Positions 38,197 through 46,710 are shown, counted from the first letter of the stretch. The stretch is 64,000 nt of DNA from Opitutaceae bacterium (GCA_027485815.1 JAIXQE010000069.1:57963-121962); one strand, 5' to 3'. Made by a program: numbers and translations. The notes: generated by a model not told the origin, from the letters alone.

Positions 38197-41100
38197 TCAG
38201 TCGAGCCGGGCGCGGGAGAAGCCCTCGATGGCCTCGTAATCGGCCAAGCCGAGCTTGTCGTAGTTGGCGGCCAGGGCGCGGTTCTGCTGCTCCGCCTGCT
38301 GCCAGGGTTCGCGGAGTCCCGCGGCGACAGGGGTCTGGCTCCGCTGGGACTTGTGGTGAAACACCGCCTGGATCTTCTGCGCCAACTCGCGCGGGCTCAG
38401 CGGCACCGCCATCTCGATTTCCGCGGCCTCCCACGGCTGCTCCACGCCGCGGTACGCCCAGACCCGGCAGTGCTTGGTCCATTCCTCGGCGGCCACCTGC
38501 CTCCACGCCTGACGAATCAACTGGTAACCGACCGCGGTGATCGCGGTGGGATCGTCCCGCTCGCCCGTCAGGAAGATTTGGTTGGGGGTCAGTTCGCGCA
38601 GGAGGCCGACGACCGCCGCCACGTCCTCGGCGCCGGGCGCGAACTGGCGGTAGCGCCCGCGCTCGTAGAACCCGAGGTCGAGGAAGCGGGCCTGCGCCGA
38701 GGCGTAACCGCAGTCCCGCAGCGAGGCGCGCGCCTCCCCGCGGCGCAGAAGTCCCTTCAGCCGGCGGATCGAGGCGGAGTCCGCGGCGAAGGCGGCCTTC
38801 GCGAGGAGCTCCTTGCGGGTGGTCCGGGCGAACTCCGCCACGGGGCCCTCGGAGCGCGCGAGCGTCTCCGCGATGTCGCCCACCAGGTCCGCCGCCATGA
38901 CGGCTTCCTCGTCCGGCACGGCGAGATTCCCCGAGGTCAGGTAGACCACGGTGACGTCGTGGCCCTGGTCCTTGAGGCGCCGCAGCGTGCCCCCCATCCC
39001 GAGGACGTCGTGGGAAGGCTCCGGGCTGAAGACCACCACGCGCTTCGGGAAGGGCAGCGCCCGCTCCGGACGCGAGCTGTCATCGGCGTTCGGCTTGCCG
39101 CCGGGCCAGCCGGTGATGGTGCGCTGGATCTCGTTGAAGATCCGGATATTAAGCCCGTAGCTCGGCCCCTGCTCGGTAAGCAGATCCGCCATCCCGTGCT
39201 CGCTGTAGTCCTCATCCAGCAGCTTCAGCACCGGCTTCTTCACCGTCTGGGAGAGCCACATCACCGCGCGGCGGGCCAACGCGGGGCTCCACTCCACCGG
39301 CGTGACCAGCCAGGGATGACGCACGCGGGTGAGCGCGGACGCGGCCGCCTCATCGAGCAGGAAACGCACCTGCGGGTGCCCCTGCAGGAAGCTCGCGGGG
39401 AGGGCGTCGGACGGCGGGGCCTCGACGGCGGCGGCGACGACCCCGGCCTTGGCCTCGCCCCAGGCGAGCAGCACGATCCGCCGGGCATCGAGGATGGAGC
39501 CGACGCCCATCGTGATCGCGTGGCGGGGCACGTTGGCCTCGCCGAGGAAGTCGCGGGCCGCATCGCGGCGCGTGAGGCTGTCGAGAGTGACGAGGCGGGT
39601 GCGGGATTCCCGGCTGGAGCCGGGCTCGTTGAAGCCGATGTGGCCGGTGCGGCCGATGCCGAGCACCTGGAGGTCGAGGCCGCCGGCGGCGCGGATCCGC
39701 TCCTCGTAACGCCGGCACCACGCGAAGACGTCTCCGCGCGGGATCGTGCCGTCCGGGACGTTCACGTTGCCGGCCGGGATGTCGAGGTGGTTGAAGAGCT
39801 GCTCGTGCATGAAGCGCCAGTAGCTCTCCGGATGCTCGCGCGGCAGCCCGTAATACTCGTCGAGGTTGAACGTGATGACGTTGCGGAAGCTAAGGCCTTC
39901 CTCCCGGTGCAGGCGGATCAGTTGCCGGTAGAGCCGCACTGGGGTCGACCCCGTGGCTAGGCCGAGCACGGTCGGCTTGCCGGCCCGATCATGGCCGCGG
40001 ATCAGGTCGGCGATCTCGCCCGCGAGCCGGGCGCAGGCTTCGTCGGCACCCGGGAAGATCTCGGTCGCGATGCGCTCGCGCTGCTGGGATTCGCTGGAGG
40101 TGGGGATCATGGGGGCGGAAAGGTTGGCGGGGGTCCGGCGGCGGGAGCGGGCGGCAAGGCGGCGGACGACGCCCTCCATCGCCTCGCCTTGCTCCTCCAG
40201 GCTCCGCACCAGGGCGAACTGGCTGCGGGCTCGGTCGAGGTTGTGGCCCTCCCGATGAATGCGGAAATAAGCGTCCCCTTCCAGGTGGTCGGTGAGGAAG
40301 CGCATCCCGATCTCGAGCGTGATCAGGCGTCCCGCGAAGGCGAGTTGCCCGATCTCGGCGTCGTTGAGCAATCCGCCTGTGCCCGCGAGGTAGCCCTCGA
40401 CCAGCGCCTCGAAGATCTCCGGCCGCGCGTGCACCCGGGCGAGGTCGCGCTCGTCCTCCGGGGCGGCGTTCGTCGCCGAGCGCACCAAGTCCCCGAAATC
40501 GTAGAGCGCCAGCCCCGGCATCACGGTGTCGAGGTCGATGACGCACAATCCGGCGCCGGTCCGGTCGTCGATCAGGACGTTGTTCAGCTTGGTGTCGTTG
40601 TGCGTGACGCGCTCGGGCAGCTCGCCGCGGGCATGCAGCTCCAGCAACCGGTCGACCAGCGGCTCGCGCGCGCGCACGAAGGCGAGTTCCGCGGCGACCC
40701 CCGCCGCCCGGCCGCGACGATCCTCAGCCGCGGCGCGGATCAGGGCGTCGAAGCGGCGCCGCGTGTGGTGGAAGTCCGGGATCGTCTCGCGGAGGCGTTC
40801 GCCCGGCAGGTCGCCCAGCATCCGCTGGAACTCCCCGAACGCGCGGGCCGCCTCGCGGGCCATCTCCGGGCCGCGGATGACATCGTGCGAGGTGGCGTCC
40901 CCGATGAAGACATAGCAGCGCCAGGCGCCGGTCGCGTCCCGCAGGAGGTTCTCGCCGCCACGGGTCGGGATCAGCGTCAGGACGCGGCGCTGCGGGTCCG
41001 GCCATCCCGCGGCGAGCGCGCGGCGCCCGGCGTGGGCCGTGACCCGCGCGACGTTGGTCATCACGGCGTCGACGTCGCGGAAGACGTGCTCGTTGATGCG

Positions 41101-41265
41101 CTGGAGGATGTACCGCGTGGCGACGCCGGACTGCTCGAAGGTGACCGCGAAGGTGTCGTTGATGTGGCCGTTGCCGTGGGGCGCACCGCCGCAGTAGGTG
41201 CCGCCTAGCCGGAAGGCGGCGGCGACCGAGCGGAGGGCGGCGGCGTCGATGGTCGCGGAGGACAT
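38197..41265 (-). CDS. Three-module fusion: small-molecule kinase (APH fold), NagB-like deaminase, PIG-L-like domain
   Basis: One uninterrupted frame encodes 1,022 residues from ATG 41265 (ATG 41274 is also possible). Residues 1-375 are an aminoglycoside-phosphotransferase-fold kinase of the N-acetylhexosamine-kinase type, with HND (222-224), NN (228-229) and IDLDT (243-247). Residues about 386-680 are NagB-like glucosamine-6-phosphate deaminase: ATGSTPVRLY, NLDEYYG (Asp469), GIGRTGHIGFNEPGS (His542, Glu547). The usual catalytic Asp before GH is Thr540, as I recall for this NagB subgroup. Residues about 740-1022 are the PIG-L-like partner domain, but HPDDD is EPSHD (749-753) and HxxH is TAIT (907-910). 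A Met386 at the NagB boundary lacks an upstream SD, so a separate NagB product is not obvious. Expected role: cytoplasmic amino-sugar catabolism. Confidence 0.88.
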   Translation of the reverse strand: MSSATIDAAALRSVAAAFRLGGTYCGGAPHGNGHINDTFAVTFEQSGVATRYILQRINEHVFRDVDAVMTNVARVTAHAGRRALAAGWPDPQRRVLTLIPTRGGENLLRDATGAWRCYVFIGDATSHDVIRGPEMAREAARAFGEFQRMLGDLPGERLRETIPDFHHTRRRFDALIRAAAEDRRGRAAGVAAELAFVRAREPLVDRLLELHARGELPERVTHNDTKLNNVLIDDRTGAGLCVIDLDTVMPGLALYDFGDLVRSATNAAPEDERDLARVHARPEIFEALVEGYLAGTGGLLNDAEIGQLAFAGRLITLEIGMRFLTDHLEGDAYFRIHREGHNLDRARSQFALVRSLEEQGEAMEGVVRRLAARSRRRTPANLSAPMIPTSSESQQRERIATEIFPGADEACARLAGEIADLIRGHDRAGKPTVLGLATGSTPVRLYRQLIRLHREEGLSFRNVITFNLDEYYGLPREHPESYWRFMHEQLFNHLDIPAGNVNVPDGTIPRGDVFAWCRRYEERIRAAGGLDLQVLGIGRTGHIGFNEPGSSRESRTRLVTLDSLTRRDAARDFLGEANVPRHAITMGVGSILDARRIVLLAWGEAKAGVVAAAVEAPPSDALPASFLQGHPQVRFLLDEAAASALTRVRHPWLVTPVEWSPALARRAVMWLSQTVKKPVLKLLDEDYSEHGMADLLTEQGPSYGLNIRIFNEIQRTITGWPGGKPNADDSSRPERALPFPKRVVVFSPEPSHDVLGMGGTLRRLKDQGHDVTVVYLTSGNLAVPDEEAVMAADLVGDIAETLARSEGPVAEFARTTRKELLAKAAFAADSASIRRLKGLLRRGEARASLRDCGYASAQARFLDLGFYERGRYRQFAPGAEDVAAVVGLLRELTPNQIFLTGERDDPTAITAVGYQLIRQAWRQVAAEEWTKHCRVWAYRGVEQPWEAAEIEMAVPLSPRELAQKIQAVFHHKSQRSQTPVAAGLREPWQQAEQQNRALAANYDKLGLADYEAIEGFSRARLD

Positions 41266-41314
41266 CCTGACCATCCAAGGCGCCGCGACGGCCGGCGCAA
41301 CACGCGTTTTCGGG

Positions 41315-41947
41315 TCACGCCGCGAGCGCGTGGCAGGCGAGGAACAACTCCTCGTCGTCGAGGGCCGGCACGCGGGCGAGCTGCGAGCGGACCGCCGGTT
41401 CCCAGAGGGAGGCGCGCAACGGCGCGAGCAGGCGCGGGGGCAATTCCGGCTCGGCCACCTTGCGCAGGATGGCCAGCGCCTGCCGGCTGGCGGGCAGACC
41501 GAGCCATTGCAGCAGCCCGAAGCTCCCCTCGCGCCCGTAGACCGCCGAAATCTCCGCCCACGCCGCGGCGCCCCCGCCCCGGAGCTCGGGGTGAGCGGCC
41601 AGGAAGCCGGCGAGTACCGGCGTCTGCTGCAGTTCTCCCATCAGCTCCGGGCAGCGGAGCGCCACCAACAGCGCCGCCATCCGGCCGTGCGTGTAGCGTT
41701 GCAACAGGCCGCGCACCTCGGGCGGGACGAACTCAAGGAACCGCCGCCACGACGGGCCGCTCACGCCCAGCGCCGCCGAAGCCAGCGCCGCGGGTGAGGG
41801 ATCCTCGGGCTCCCACCGGCCCGGGATCACTTCGCGGTGGAACGCCGCCTCGGGCCAGGCGGTCACCCGGTGGCGGTAGCCATCATGGATCCAGTGGAGG
41901 GAGGCGGGGATGGGCTCGGAGCCGGAAGCACGGCGGGGGGAGTTCAT
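41315..41947 (-). CDS. Conserved-looking hypothetical protein divergent from WYL regulator
   Basis: This 210-residue cytoplasmic protein starts at ATG 41947. I do not recognise its family. It is helical by composition, rich in Leu, Ala, Trp and Pro, with stretches such as LHWIHDGYRHRV, FLEFVPPEVRGLLQRY and GSFGLLQWLGLPASRQALAIL, and no catalytic motif. The gene is the first of a same-strand run leading into the kinase/NagB/PIG-L fusion (49 bases between), the ROK kinase and PIG-L. It shares the 67-base palindrome-bearing promoter region with the WYL regulator, so joint regulation is likely. Confidence 0.7.
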   Translation of the reverse strand: MNSPRRASGSEPIPASLHWIHDGYRHRVTAWPEAAFHREVIPGRWEPEDPSPAALASAALGVSGPSWRRFLEFVPPEVRGLLQRYTHGRMAALLVALRCPELMGELQQTPVLAGFLAAHPELRGGGAAAWAEISAVYGREGSFGLLQWLGLPASRQALAILRKVAEPELPPRLLAPLRASLWEPAVRSQLARVPALDDEELFLACHALAA

Positions 41948-41959
41948 GCCCGCAGCTTA

Positions 41960-41971
41960 CCACCCGGGTGG
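41960..41971. promoter_or_regulatory. Perfect 12-bp palindrome in divergent promoter region
   Basis: CCACCCGGGTGG is a perfect palindrome in the 67 bases between the hypothetical gene (minus strand) and the WYL regulator (plus strand). It overlaps the second inverted repeat immediately to the right by three bases. Such paired symmetric sites in a divergent promoter are typical of autoregulated operators. Confidence 0.5.
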
Positions 41972-41987
41972 GACATAGCTTGTCCCA
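41969..41987. promoter_or_regulatory. Inverted repeat TGGGACA-N5-TGTCCCA, probable regulator operator
   Basis: Perfect 7-base arms (41969-41975 and 41981-41987) surround a 5-base TAGCT spacer. The centre-to-centre geometry suits a dimeric helix-turn-helix protein. It lies 27 bases before the WYL regulator start and 21 bases from the divergent gene start. Autoregulation by that regulator is the simplest reading. Confidence 0.6.
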
Positions 41988-42014
41988 GCCGGGAAAACCT
42001 GTCCGGCTCCCGCG

Positions 42015-43010
42015 ATGCCCGCCCCGTACCACTCCTCCCGGCCCCCGATGGAACGGATGCTGCGGATCCACGACGAGCTGCGCCGCGGCGCCCTGACCAA
42101 CTGCACCAAGCTGGCCGCCACCCTCGAGGTCTCCCGCAAGACCATCGTGCGCGACATCGCCTTCATGCGCGACCGGCTCGACCTCCCGGTCGAGTTCGAC
42201 CCGCTGATCAACGCCTACCGCTACACCCACCCCGTCGCCGCCTTTCCCACGGTCAATGTCACCGAGGGCGAACTGCTCGCCCTCCTGGTCGCCCGCAAGG
42301 CCCTTGAACAGTACCGTGGCACCCCGTTCCACCGGCAGCTGGAGGCCTCGTTCGACAAGCTCACGGGCGGGCTCAAGGACCGGATCTCCTTCTCGCCCGC
42401 CGACGAGCTCCAGTCCGTCTCCTTCCGCAACACCGGACTCGGCCGCGCGGACCTCGCGGTCTTCAACGCCCTGAGCAGCGCCGTCCTGCATCAGCGGACG
42501 GTGGAGTTCGACTACCGCAAGCCGGGGGAGTCCCGTTCGACCCGACGCCGCGCCGACCCCTACCACCTCGCTCACCGCGAAAACCTCTGGTACCTCGTCG
42601 CCCACGACCCGGAGCGCGCGGCGCTCCGCACGTTCGCGCTGCCGCGCATCGGGGGCGTGAAGGTCCTCCACGCCCGTTTCACCCGCCCGGCCGACTTCTC
42701 GCCGGAACGCTTCTTCGCCTCCGCGCTCGGGGTGCTCGGCGGGGCCGGCAACTTCCGCGTCGCCGTGCGCTTCTCGGCCGCCGTGGCCGACCGGGTCCGG
42801 GAGCGGGAGTGGCACGAGTCCCAGGAACTCAAGCCGCTGCCCGACGGCGGCATCGAGCTCACGCTGCGGCTGGGGGCCCTGGGTGAGGTCGCGGGATGGA
42901 TCCTGTCGTGGGGGGCCGACGCCGAGGTGCTGCGCCCGCCCGAACTGCGGCGCCGCCTCGCAGCCACCGCGGCCGCGCTCGAACGCCGCTATTCCGCTGA
43001 TTCCGCGTGA
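42015..43010 (+). CDS. WYL-domain transcriptional regulator
   Basis: This 331-residue protein has an N-terminal winged helix-turn-helix (residues about 12-70: MERMLRIHDELRRG, LAATLEVSRKTIVRDIAFMRD), then a WYL domain (ADPYHLAHRENLWYLVAHDP near residues 180-200, and FALPRIGGVKVL) and a C-terminal WCX-type extension (AVRFSAAVADRVRER to the end). WYL proteins sense small ligands or nucleic acids and regulate adjacent genes. The divergent gene run encodes amino-sugar enzymes, so an amino-sugar-linked signal is a plausible inducer. Two palindromes lie in its promoter. No DNA-damage or defence genes are near, which argues against a defence role here. Confidence 0.9.
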   Translation: MPAPYHSSRPPMERMLRIHDELRRGALTNCTKLAATLEVSRKTIVRDIAFMRDRLDLPVEFDPLINAYRYTHPVAAFPTVNVTEGELLALLVARKALEQYRGTPFHRQLEASFDKLTGGLKDRISFSPADELQSVSFRNTGLGRADLAVFNALSSAVLHQRTVEFDYRKPGESRSTRRRADPYHLAHRENLWYLVAHDPERAALRTFALPRIGGVKVLHARFTRPADFSPERFFASALGVLGGAGNFRVAVRFSAAVADRVREREWHESQELKPLPDGGIELTLRLGALGEVAGWILSWGADAEVLRPPELRRRLAATAAALERRYSADSA

Positions 43011-43036
43011 CCTTTCCGCGCTCCGCGCGTCAGGGC

Positions 43037-43049
43037 GTGTCGCCGACAC
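43037..43049. promoter_or_regulatory. 13-bp palindrome upstream of MacAB-type exporter
   Basis: GTGTCG-C-CGACAC is a perfect inverted repeat in the 99-base gap before the membrane-fusion gene. It could be an operator for the exporter operon or a weak hairpin. No regulator gene is directly adjacent except the WYL gene, whose presumed site has different arms. Confidence 0.35.
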
Positions 43050-43109
43050 TCTGGTATTGCAGCCCGTGAGCCGCTCGGCGTCCCTCTTCTCACCGCCCAC
43101 CCCTCCCCC

Positions 43110-44660
43110 ATGGCCAAATCCAAAAGCTACACCGGTCTCGTGCTCGTCCTCCTCCTGCTCGCCGCGGGCGGCGGCGGCGCCTGGTATTTCCTCGGCACGA
43201 AGACCGAGAAGAAGCCCGAATTCCAGACGGTGAAGGTGGCCAAGGGCGACATCGTCCAGTCGGTCACCGCCACCGGCGACCTGCAACCAGTGGTCACGGT
43301 CGACGTCGGCGCGCAGGTGTCCGGCCAGATCAAGGAGGTGATGGTCGACTACAACTCGAAGGTGAAGGCCGGCGACGTGCTGGCCAAGATCGACGAATCC
43401 ACCTTCATCCAGCGGCTGCGCCAGGCCGAGGCCGACCTCGAGTCAACCAAGGCGAACAACCAGCTGCTCAAGCTGAACGTGGAGCGGACCACCGGCCTGC
43501 ACCGCCAGAACCTCGTTTCCCAGGCCGAACTCGACAACGTCCTCGCCCAGCTGGCCCAGTCCAACGCGCAGCTGCTCACCCGTGGCGCGGCGGTGGAGAA
43601 CGCCAAGGTAGACCTCTCGCGCTGCGTCATCACGGCGCCCATCGACGGGATGATCCTCGACCGCCGGACCGACAAGGGCCGCACGGTCAACGCGAACATG
43701 AACGCGCCGGTGCTGTTCACCCTGGTCAACGACCTCACGAAGATGCAGATCAACGCCGCGGTCGCCGAGGCGGACATCGGCACGATCGCCGAGGGACAGG
43801 AGGTGAAGTTCACCGTCGACGCCTTCCCGAACCGGACCTTCCCCGGGAAGGTCCGGATGGTCCGCAACGCCGCCAGCGTCCAGCAGAGCGTGGTTTCCTA
43901 CGCCACCATCATCGATGTCGCCAACGAGGACCTGCGGCTCAAGCCCGGGATGACGGCCAACGTCTCCATCATCGTGCAGCAGCGGTCCAACGTCCTCCGC
44001 GTCGCCAACGGCGCGCTGCGCGTCCGCGTCCCCCAGGAACTCCTCGCCCCCGCGGCGCCCGGCGAAGCGAAGGCCGGGGGCAAGGCCGGCGGCGCCCCCC
44101 AGACGATGACCGACGAGGAGCAGATGACGGCCGTCTTCGGCATCATCCGCGCCGTCGGCTGGGAACGGGGCACCCCGCCCTCCCCGGAGCAGATCGAGAA
44201 GGCGAAGACCCTCGCCAAGGAAAAGGGCCTCGACCCGGACCTCGTCGCCGCCCGCATGGCGATGGGCGCCGGCCGCAAGGGCGGCCCCGGGGGCGGTTCC
44301 GGCGGCCCGGGCGGCCCGGGAGGTGGCAGCCGGAGCGGCGGCTCCTCCCGCGGCCCCTCCAGCGGGGGCGGCGCAGGCGAGCGCGGCTTCAACAACACCG
44401 TCGTCACGCGCACGCTTTACACCTTCGCCGACGCGGAGGCCATCGAGAAGCGCCTGCGCCCCGTCACGGCGCGCCTGGGCGTCTCCGATGGCTTCTTCAC
44501 CGAGGTGCTGGAAGGCCTGAAGGACGGCGACACCGTCATCACCGGTGTCATCCTGCCGGGAGCCGCCCCGGTGCCCCAGGGGCCCCCGGGCGGCTCCTCC
44601 AATCCCTTCAGCGGCCGCAGCAGCTTCGGCGGCAGCAGCCGCGGCGGCCCCCCGCGCTGA
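43110..44660 (+). CDS. Periplasmic adaptor (membrane-fusion) protein of MacA type
   Basis: This 516-residue protein has a single N-terminal membrane anchor (residues about 9-27). It has the MacA/HlyD layout: lipoyl half (QSVTATGDLQPVVTVDVGAQ, then GQIKEVMVDYNSKVKAGDVLAKID), a long coiled-coil hairpin (about 92-165), the second lipoyl half (CVITAPIDGMILDRR) and beta-barrel domains. It differs from ordinary MacA by a large insertion from about residue 310 to 440 containing TMTDEEQMTAVFGIIRAVGW and a run of Gly, Ser, Pro and Arg. The tail is again Gly/Ser/Arg-rich. It is the first gene of an operon with an ATPase and an FtsX-type permease. No TolC-like outer-membrane channel is in the window. 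Confidence 0.9.
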   Translation: MAKSKSYTGLVLVLLLLAAGGGGAWYFLGTKTEKKPEFQTVKVAKGDIVQSVTATGDLQPVVTVDVGAQVSGQIKEVMVDYNSKVKAGDVLAKIDESTFIQRLRQAEADLESTKANNQLLKLNVERTTGLHRQNLVSQAELDNVLAQLAQSNAQLLTRGAAVENAKVDLSRCVITAPIDGMILDRRTDKGRTVNANMNAPVLFTLVNDLTKMQINAAVAEADIGTIAEGQEVKFTVDAFPNRTFPGKVRMVRNAASVQQSVVSYATIIDVANEDLRLKPGMTANVSIIVQQRSNVLRVANGALRVRVPQELLAPAAPGEAKAGGKAGGAPQTMTDEEQMTAVFGIIRAVGWERGTPPSPEQIEKAKTLAKEKGLDPDLVAARMAMGAGRKGGPGGGSGGPGGPGGGSRSGGSSRGPSSGGGAGERGFNNTVVTRTLYTFADAEAIEKRLRPVTARLGVSDGFFTEVLEGLKDGDTVITGVILPGAAPVPQGPPGGSSNPFSGRSSFGGSSRGGPPR

Positions 44661-44680
44661 GCAACCCGCGCGCCGGCCCC

Positions 44681-45463
44681 ATGTCGCCCGTCGTCAAAAT
44701 CCAGGACCTGCACAAGATCTACGAGTCCGGCGAGGTGCCGGTGCACGCCGTGCGCGGCGTGAGCCTTGAGATCCAGCGCGGGGAATTCATCGCCCTGATG
44801 GGCGCCAGCGGTTCCGGGAAATCCACCCTGATGAACATGCTGGGCTGCCTCGACCGACCCACCCGCGGCACCTACGAGCTCGACGGCATCAACATCGATG
44901 AGCTCGACCGCAACGAGCTCGCGGACCTGCGCAACCAGAAGCTCGGGTTCGTGTTCCAAGGGTTCAACCTCCTCGCCCGCACCACCGCCCTCGAGAACGT
45001 GGAGCTGCCGATGCTCTACGGCCGCCACCGCAAGGTCTCGATGGAGAAGATTCGCGAGCGGGCGATGCACTGCCTCGAGATCGTCGGGCTCGCCAACCGG
45101 TTCGACCATTTCCCCAACCAGCTCTCGGGCGGCCAGCAGCAGCGCGTCGCCATCGCCCGCGGCCTCGTCAACGAACCCCAGGTCCTGCTCGCCGACGAGC
45201 CTACCGGCAACCTCGACTCCAAGACCTCCGTGGAGGTGATGGGCGTCTTCCAGAAGCTCAACGACCAGGGCATCACGATCGTGATGGTCACCCACGAGCT
45301 CGACATCGCCAAGTACTGCCGGCGCAACCTGATCCTCCGCGACGGCGTCGTCGTGCGCGACGAGCTCGTCGCCGACCGCACCATCGCCGAAGAGGAGATG
45401 CAGCGCATCAAGGCCGCCGAGGCGGCTGCCAAGCTCACCCACCAGGCCAAGCCGGGATCCTGA
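44681..45463 (+). CDS. MacB-type ABC exporter ATP-binding protein
   Basis: This 260-residue ATPase has Walker A GASGSGKST (residues 41-49), the Q-loop (FVFQGFNLL), the signature LSGGQQQRVAIARG, Walker B VLLADEPTGNLD and the H-loop VTHE. It belongs to the MacB/LolD family. Family members usually carry the permease on the same chain (MacB) or separately; here the permease is a separate gene starting 7 bases downstream. A charged C-terminal extension of about 35 residues follows the ATPase core. Confidence 0.95.
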   Translation: MSPVVKIQDLHKIYESGEVPVHAVRGVSLEIQRGEFIALMGASGSGKSTLMNMLGCLDRPTRGTYELDGINIDELDRNELADLRNQKLGFVFQGFNLLARTTALENVELPMLYGRHRKVSMEKIRERAMHCLEIVGLANRFDHFPNQLSGGQQQRVAIARGLVNEPQVLLADEPTGNLDSKTSVEVMGVFQKLNDQGITIVMVTHELDIAKYCRRNLILRDGVVVRDELVADRTIAEEEMQRIKAAEAAAKLTHQAKPGS

Positions 45464-45470
45464 CGCCACC

Positions 45471-46679
45471 ATGCACTTCGCCAACACCCTCCGCGTCGCG
45501 CTCCGCGCCCTCCGGCGCAACACCCTCCGCTCCCTGCTCACCGCCCTCGGGATGATCATCGGCGTCGCCGCCGTGATCACGATGGTCAGCATCGGCAGCG
45601 GCGCCAAGGCCCAGGTCGAGGCCCAGGTCGCCTCGCTCGGCCAGAACCTCATCACCGTGATGCCCGGCAGCTACAGCTCCGGCGGGATGCGCGGCGGCTT
45701 CGGCAGCTCCGTCTCCCTCACCCCCGAGGACGCCGACGCCATCGCCGCCGAGGTCGCCAACATCGACGGCCTCAGCGCCGAGGTCCGCGACCGCAACCAG
45801 GTCCTCGCCAACGGCCTCAACTGGAACACGAACGTCAACGGCGTCGGCCCCGACTACCCCTACGTGCGCAACTGGCCGATGGAAGCCGGGGCGATGTTCA
45901 CCGAGCAGGACGTGAAGTCCCTCGCCAAGGTGTGCGTCATCGGCAAGACGGTCGCCGACCAGATGTTCCCCAACGAGGACCCGGTCGGCCAGACGCTGCG
46001 GATCCGCAACCTGCCCTTCCGTATCCTCGGCGTGCTCTCCCCCAAGGGGTTCAGCATCTTCGGCTCGGACGAGGACGACGTCGTCCTGATCCCCTACACC
46101 TCGCACATGCGCCGCGTCTCGCGCCGCACCTCGATCAGCATGATCCGCATCCAGGCCGCCGACGCCGACAAGGTGGCCCAGGTCAAGCAGTCCGTCGAGG
46201 ACCTGCTCACCCAGCGCCGCCGCGGACGGGAACCCGACTTCACCGTCCGCACCCAGGAGGAGCTGGCGAGCGCCGCCACGGCGACCGCCAAGACGATGAC
46301 CGGACTGCTGGCCGGCATCGCCGGGGTCTCGCTGATCGTCGGCGGCATCGGCATCATGAACATCATGCTGGTCTCGGTCACCGAGCGCACCCGGGAGATC
46401 GGCATCCGCCTCGCCATCGGGGCGCACGGCAAGGACGTCCTCACGCAGTTCCTGATCGAGGCGATCTTGCTCAGTTCCCTCGGCGGACTCGTCGGGGTCG
46501 CCGTCGGCGTCGGCGGCTCCCAGGCCCTCTCCTCCTACAACGGCTGGCCGGTCCTCGTGCCCACCACCTGGATCTTCATCTCCGTGGCGGGCAGCGCACT
46601 GGTCGGCATCATCTCCGGCTTCTATCCGGCCTACAAGGCCGCCCAGCTCGACCCGATCGACGCGCTTCGCTACGAGTAG
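45471..46679 (+). CDS. MacB-type FtsX-fold ABC permease
   Basis: This 402-residue permease has one N-terminal transmembrane helix (LLTALGMIIGVAAVITMVSIG), a large periplasmic MacB-PCD domain (residues about 45-275) and three C-terminal helices (MTGLLAGIAGVSLIVGGIGIMNIMLV, LIEAILLSSLGGLVGVAVGVG, IFISVAGSALVGIISGFYPAY). The conserved ends (TERTREIGIRLAIGA and PIDALRYE) are present. Together with the two preceding genes it forms a tripartite-type exporter for a small molecule or peptide of unknown identity. Confidence 0.95.
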   Translation: MHFANTLRVALRALRRNTLRSLLTALGMIIGVAAVITMVSIGSGAKAQVEAQVASLGQNLITVMPGSYSSGGMRGGFGSSVSLTPEDADAIAAEVANIDGLSAEVRDRNQVLANGLNWNTNVNGVGPDYPYVRNWPMEAGAMFTEQDVKSLAKVCVIGKTVADQMFPNEDPVGQTLRIRNLPFRILGVLSPKGFSIFGSDEDDVVLIPYTSHMRRVSRRTSISMIRIQAADADKVAQVKQSVEDLLTQRRRGREPDFTVRTQEELASAATATAKTMTGLLAGIAGVSLIVGGIGIMNIMLVSVTERTREIGIRLAIGAHGKDVLTQFLIEAILLSSLGGLVGVAVGVGGSQALSSYNGWPVLVPTTWIFISVAGSALVGIISGFYPAYKAAQLDPIDALRYE

Positions 46680-46710
46680 CGCGGGCGTTTCCCGCTCGAC
46701 ACCGCCCGCG
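46680..46710 (+). terminator. Hairpin after MacB permease, possible weak terminator
   Basis: Perfect 8-base arms CGCGGGCG (46680-46687) and CGCCCGCG (46703-46710) start one base after the permease stop codon. The following sequence has only a short T run (TTT), so it is not a strong intrinsic terminator. It separates two ABC operons. Confidence 0.4.

Noticed and set aside
42015..43010. WYL regulator as a sign of a phage-defence island
   Set aside because: WYL proteins do occur in defence loci, but the neighbours here are amino-sugar, export and housekeeping genes. No nuclease, helicase or toxin gene is nearby.
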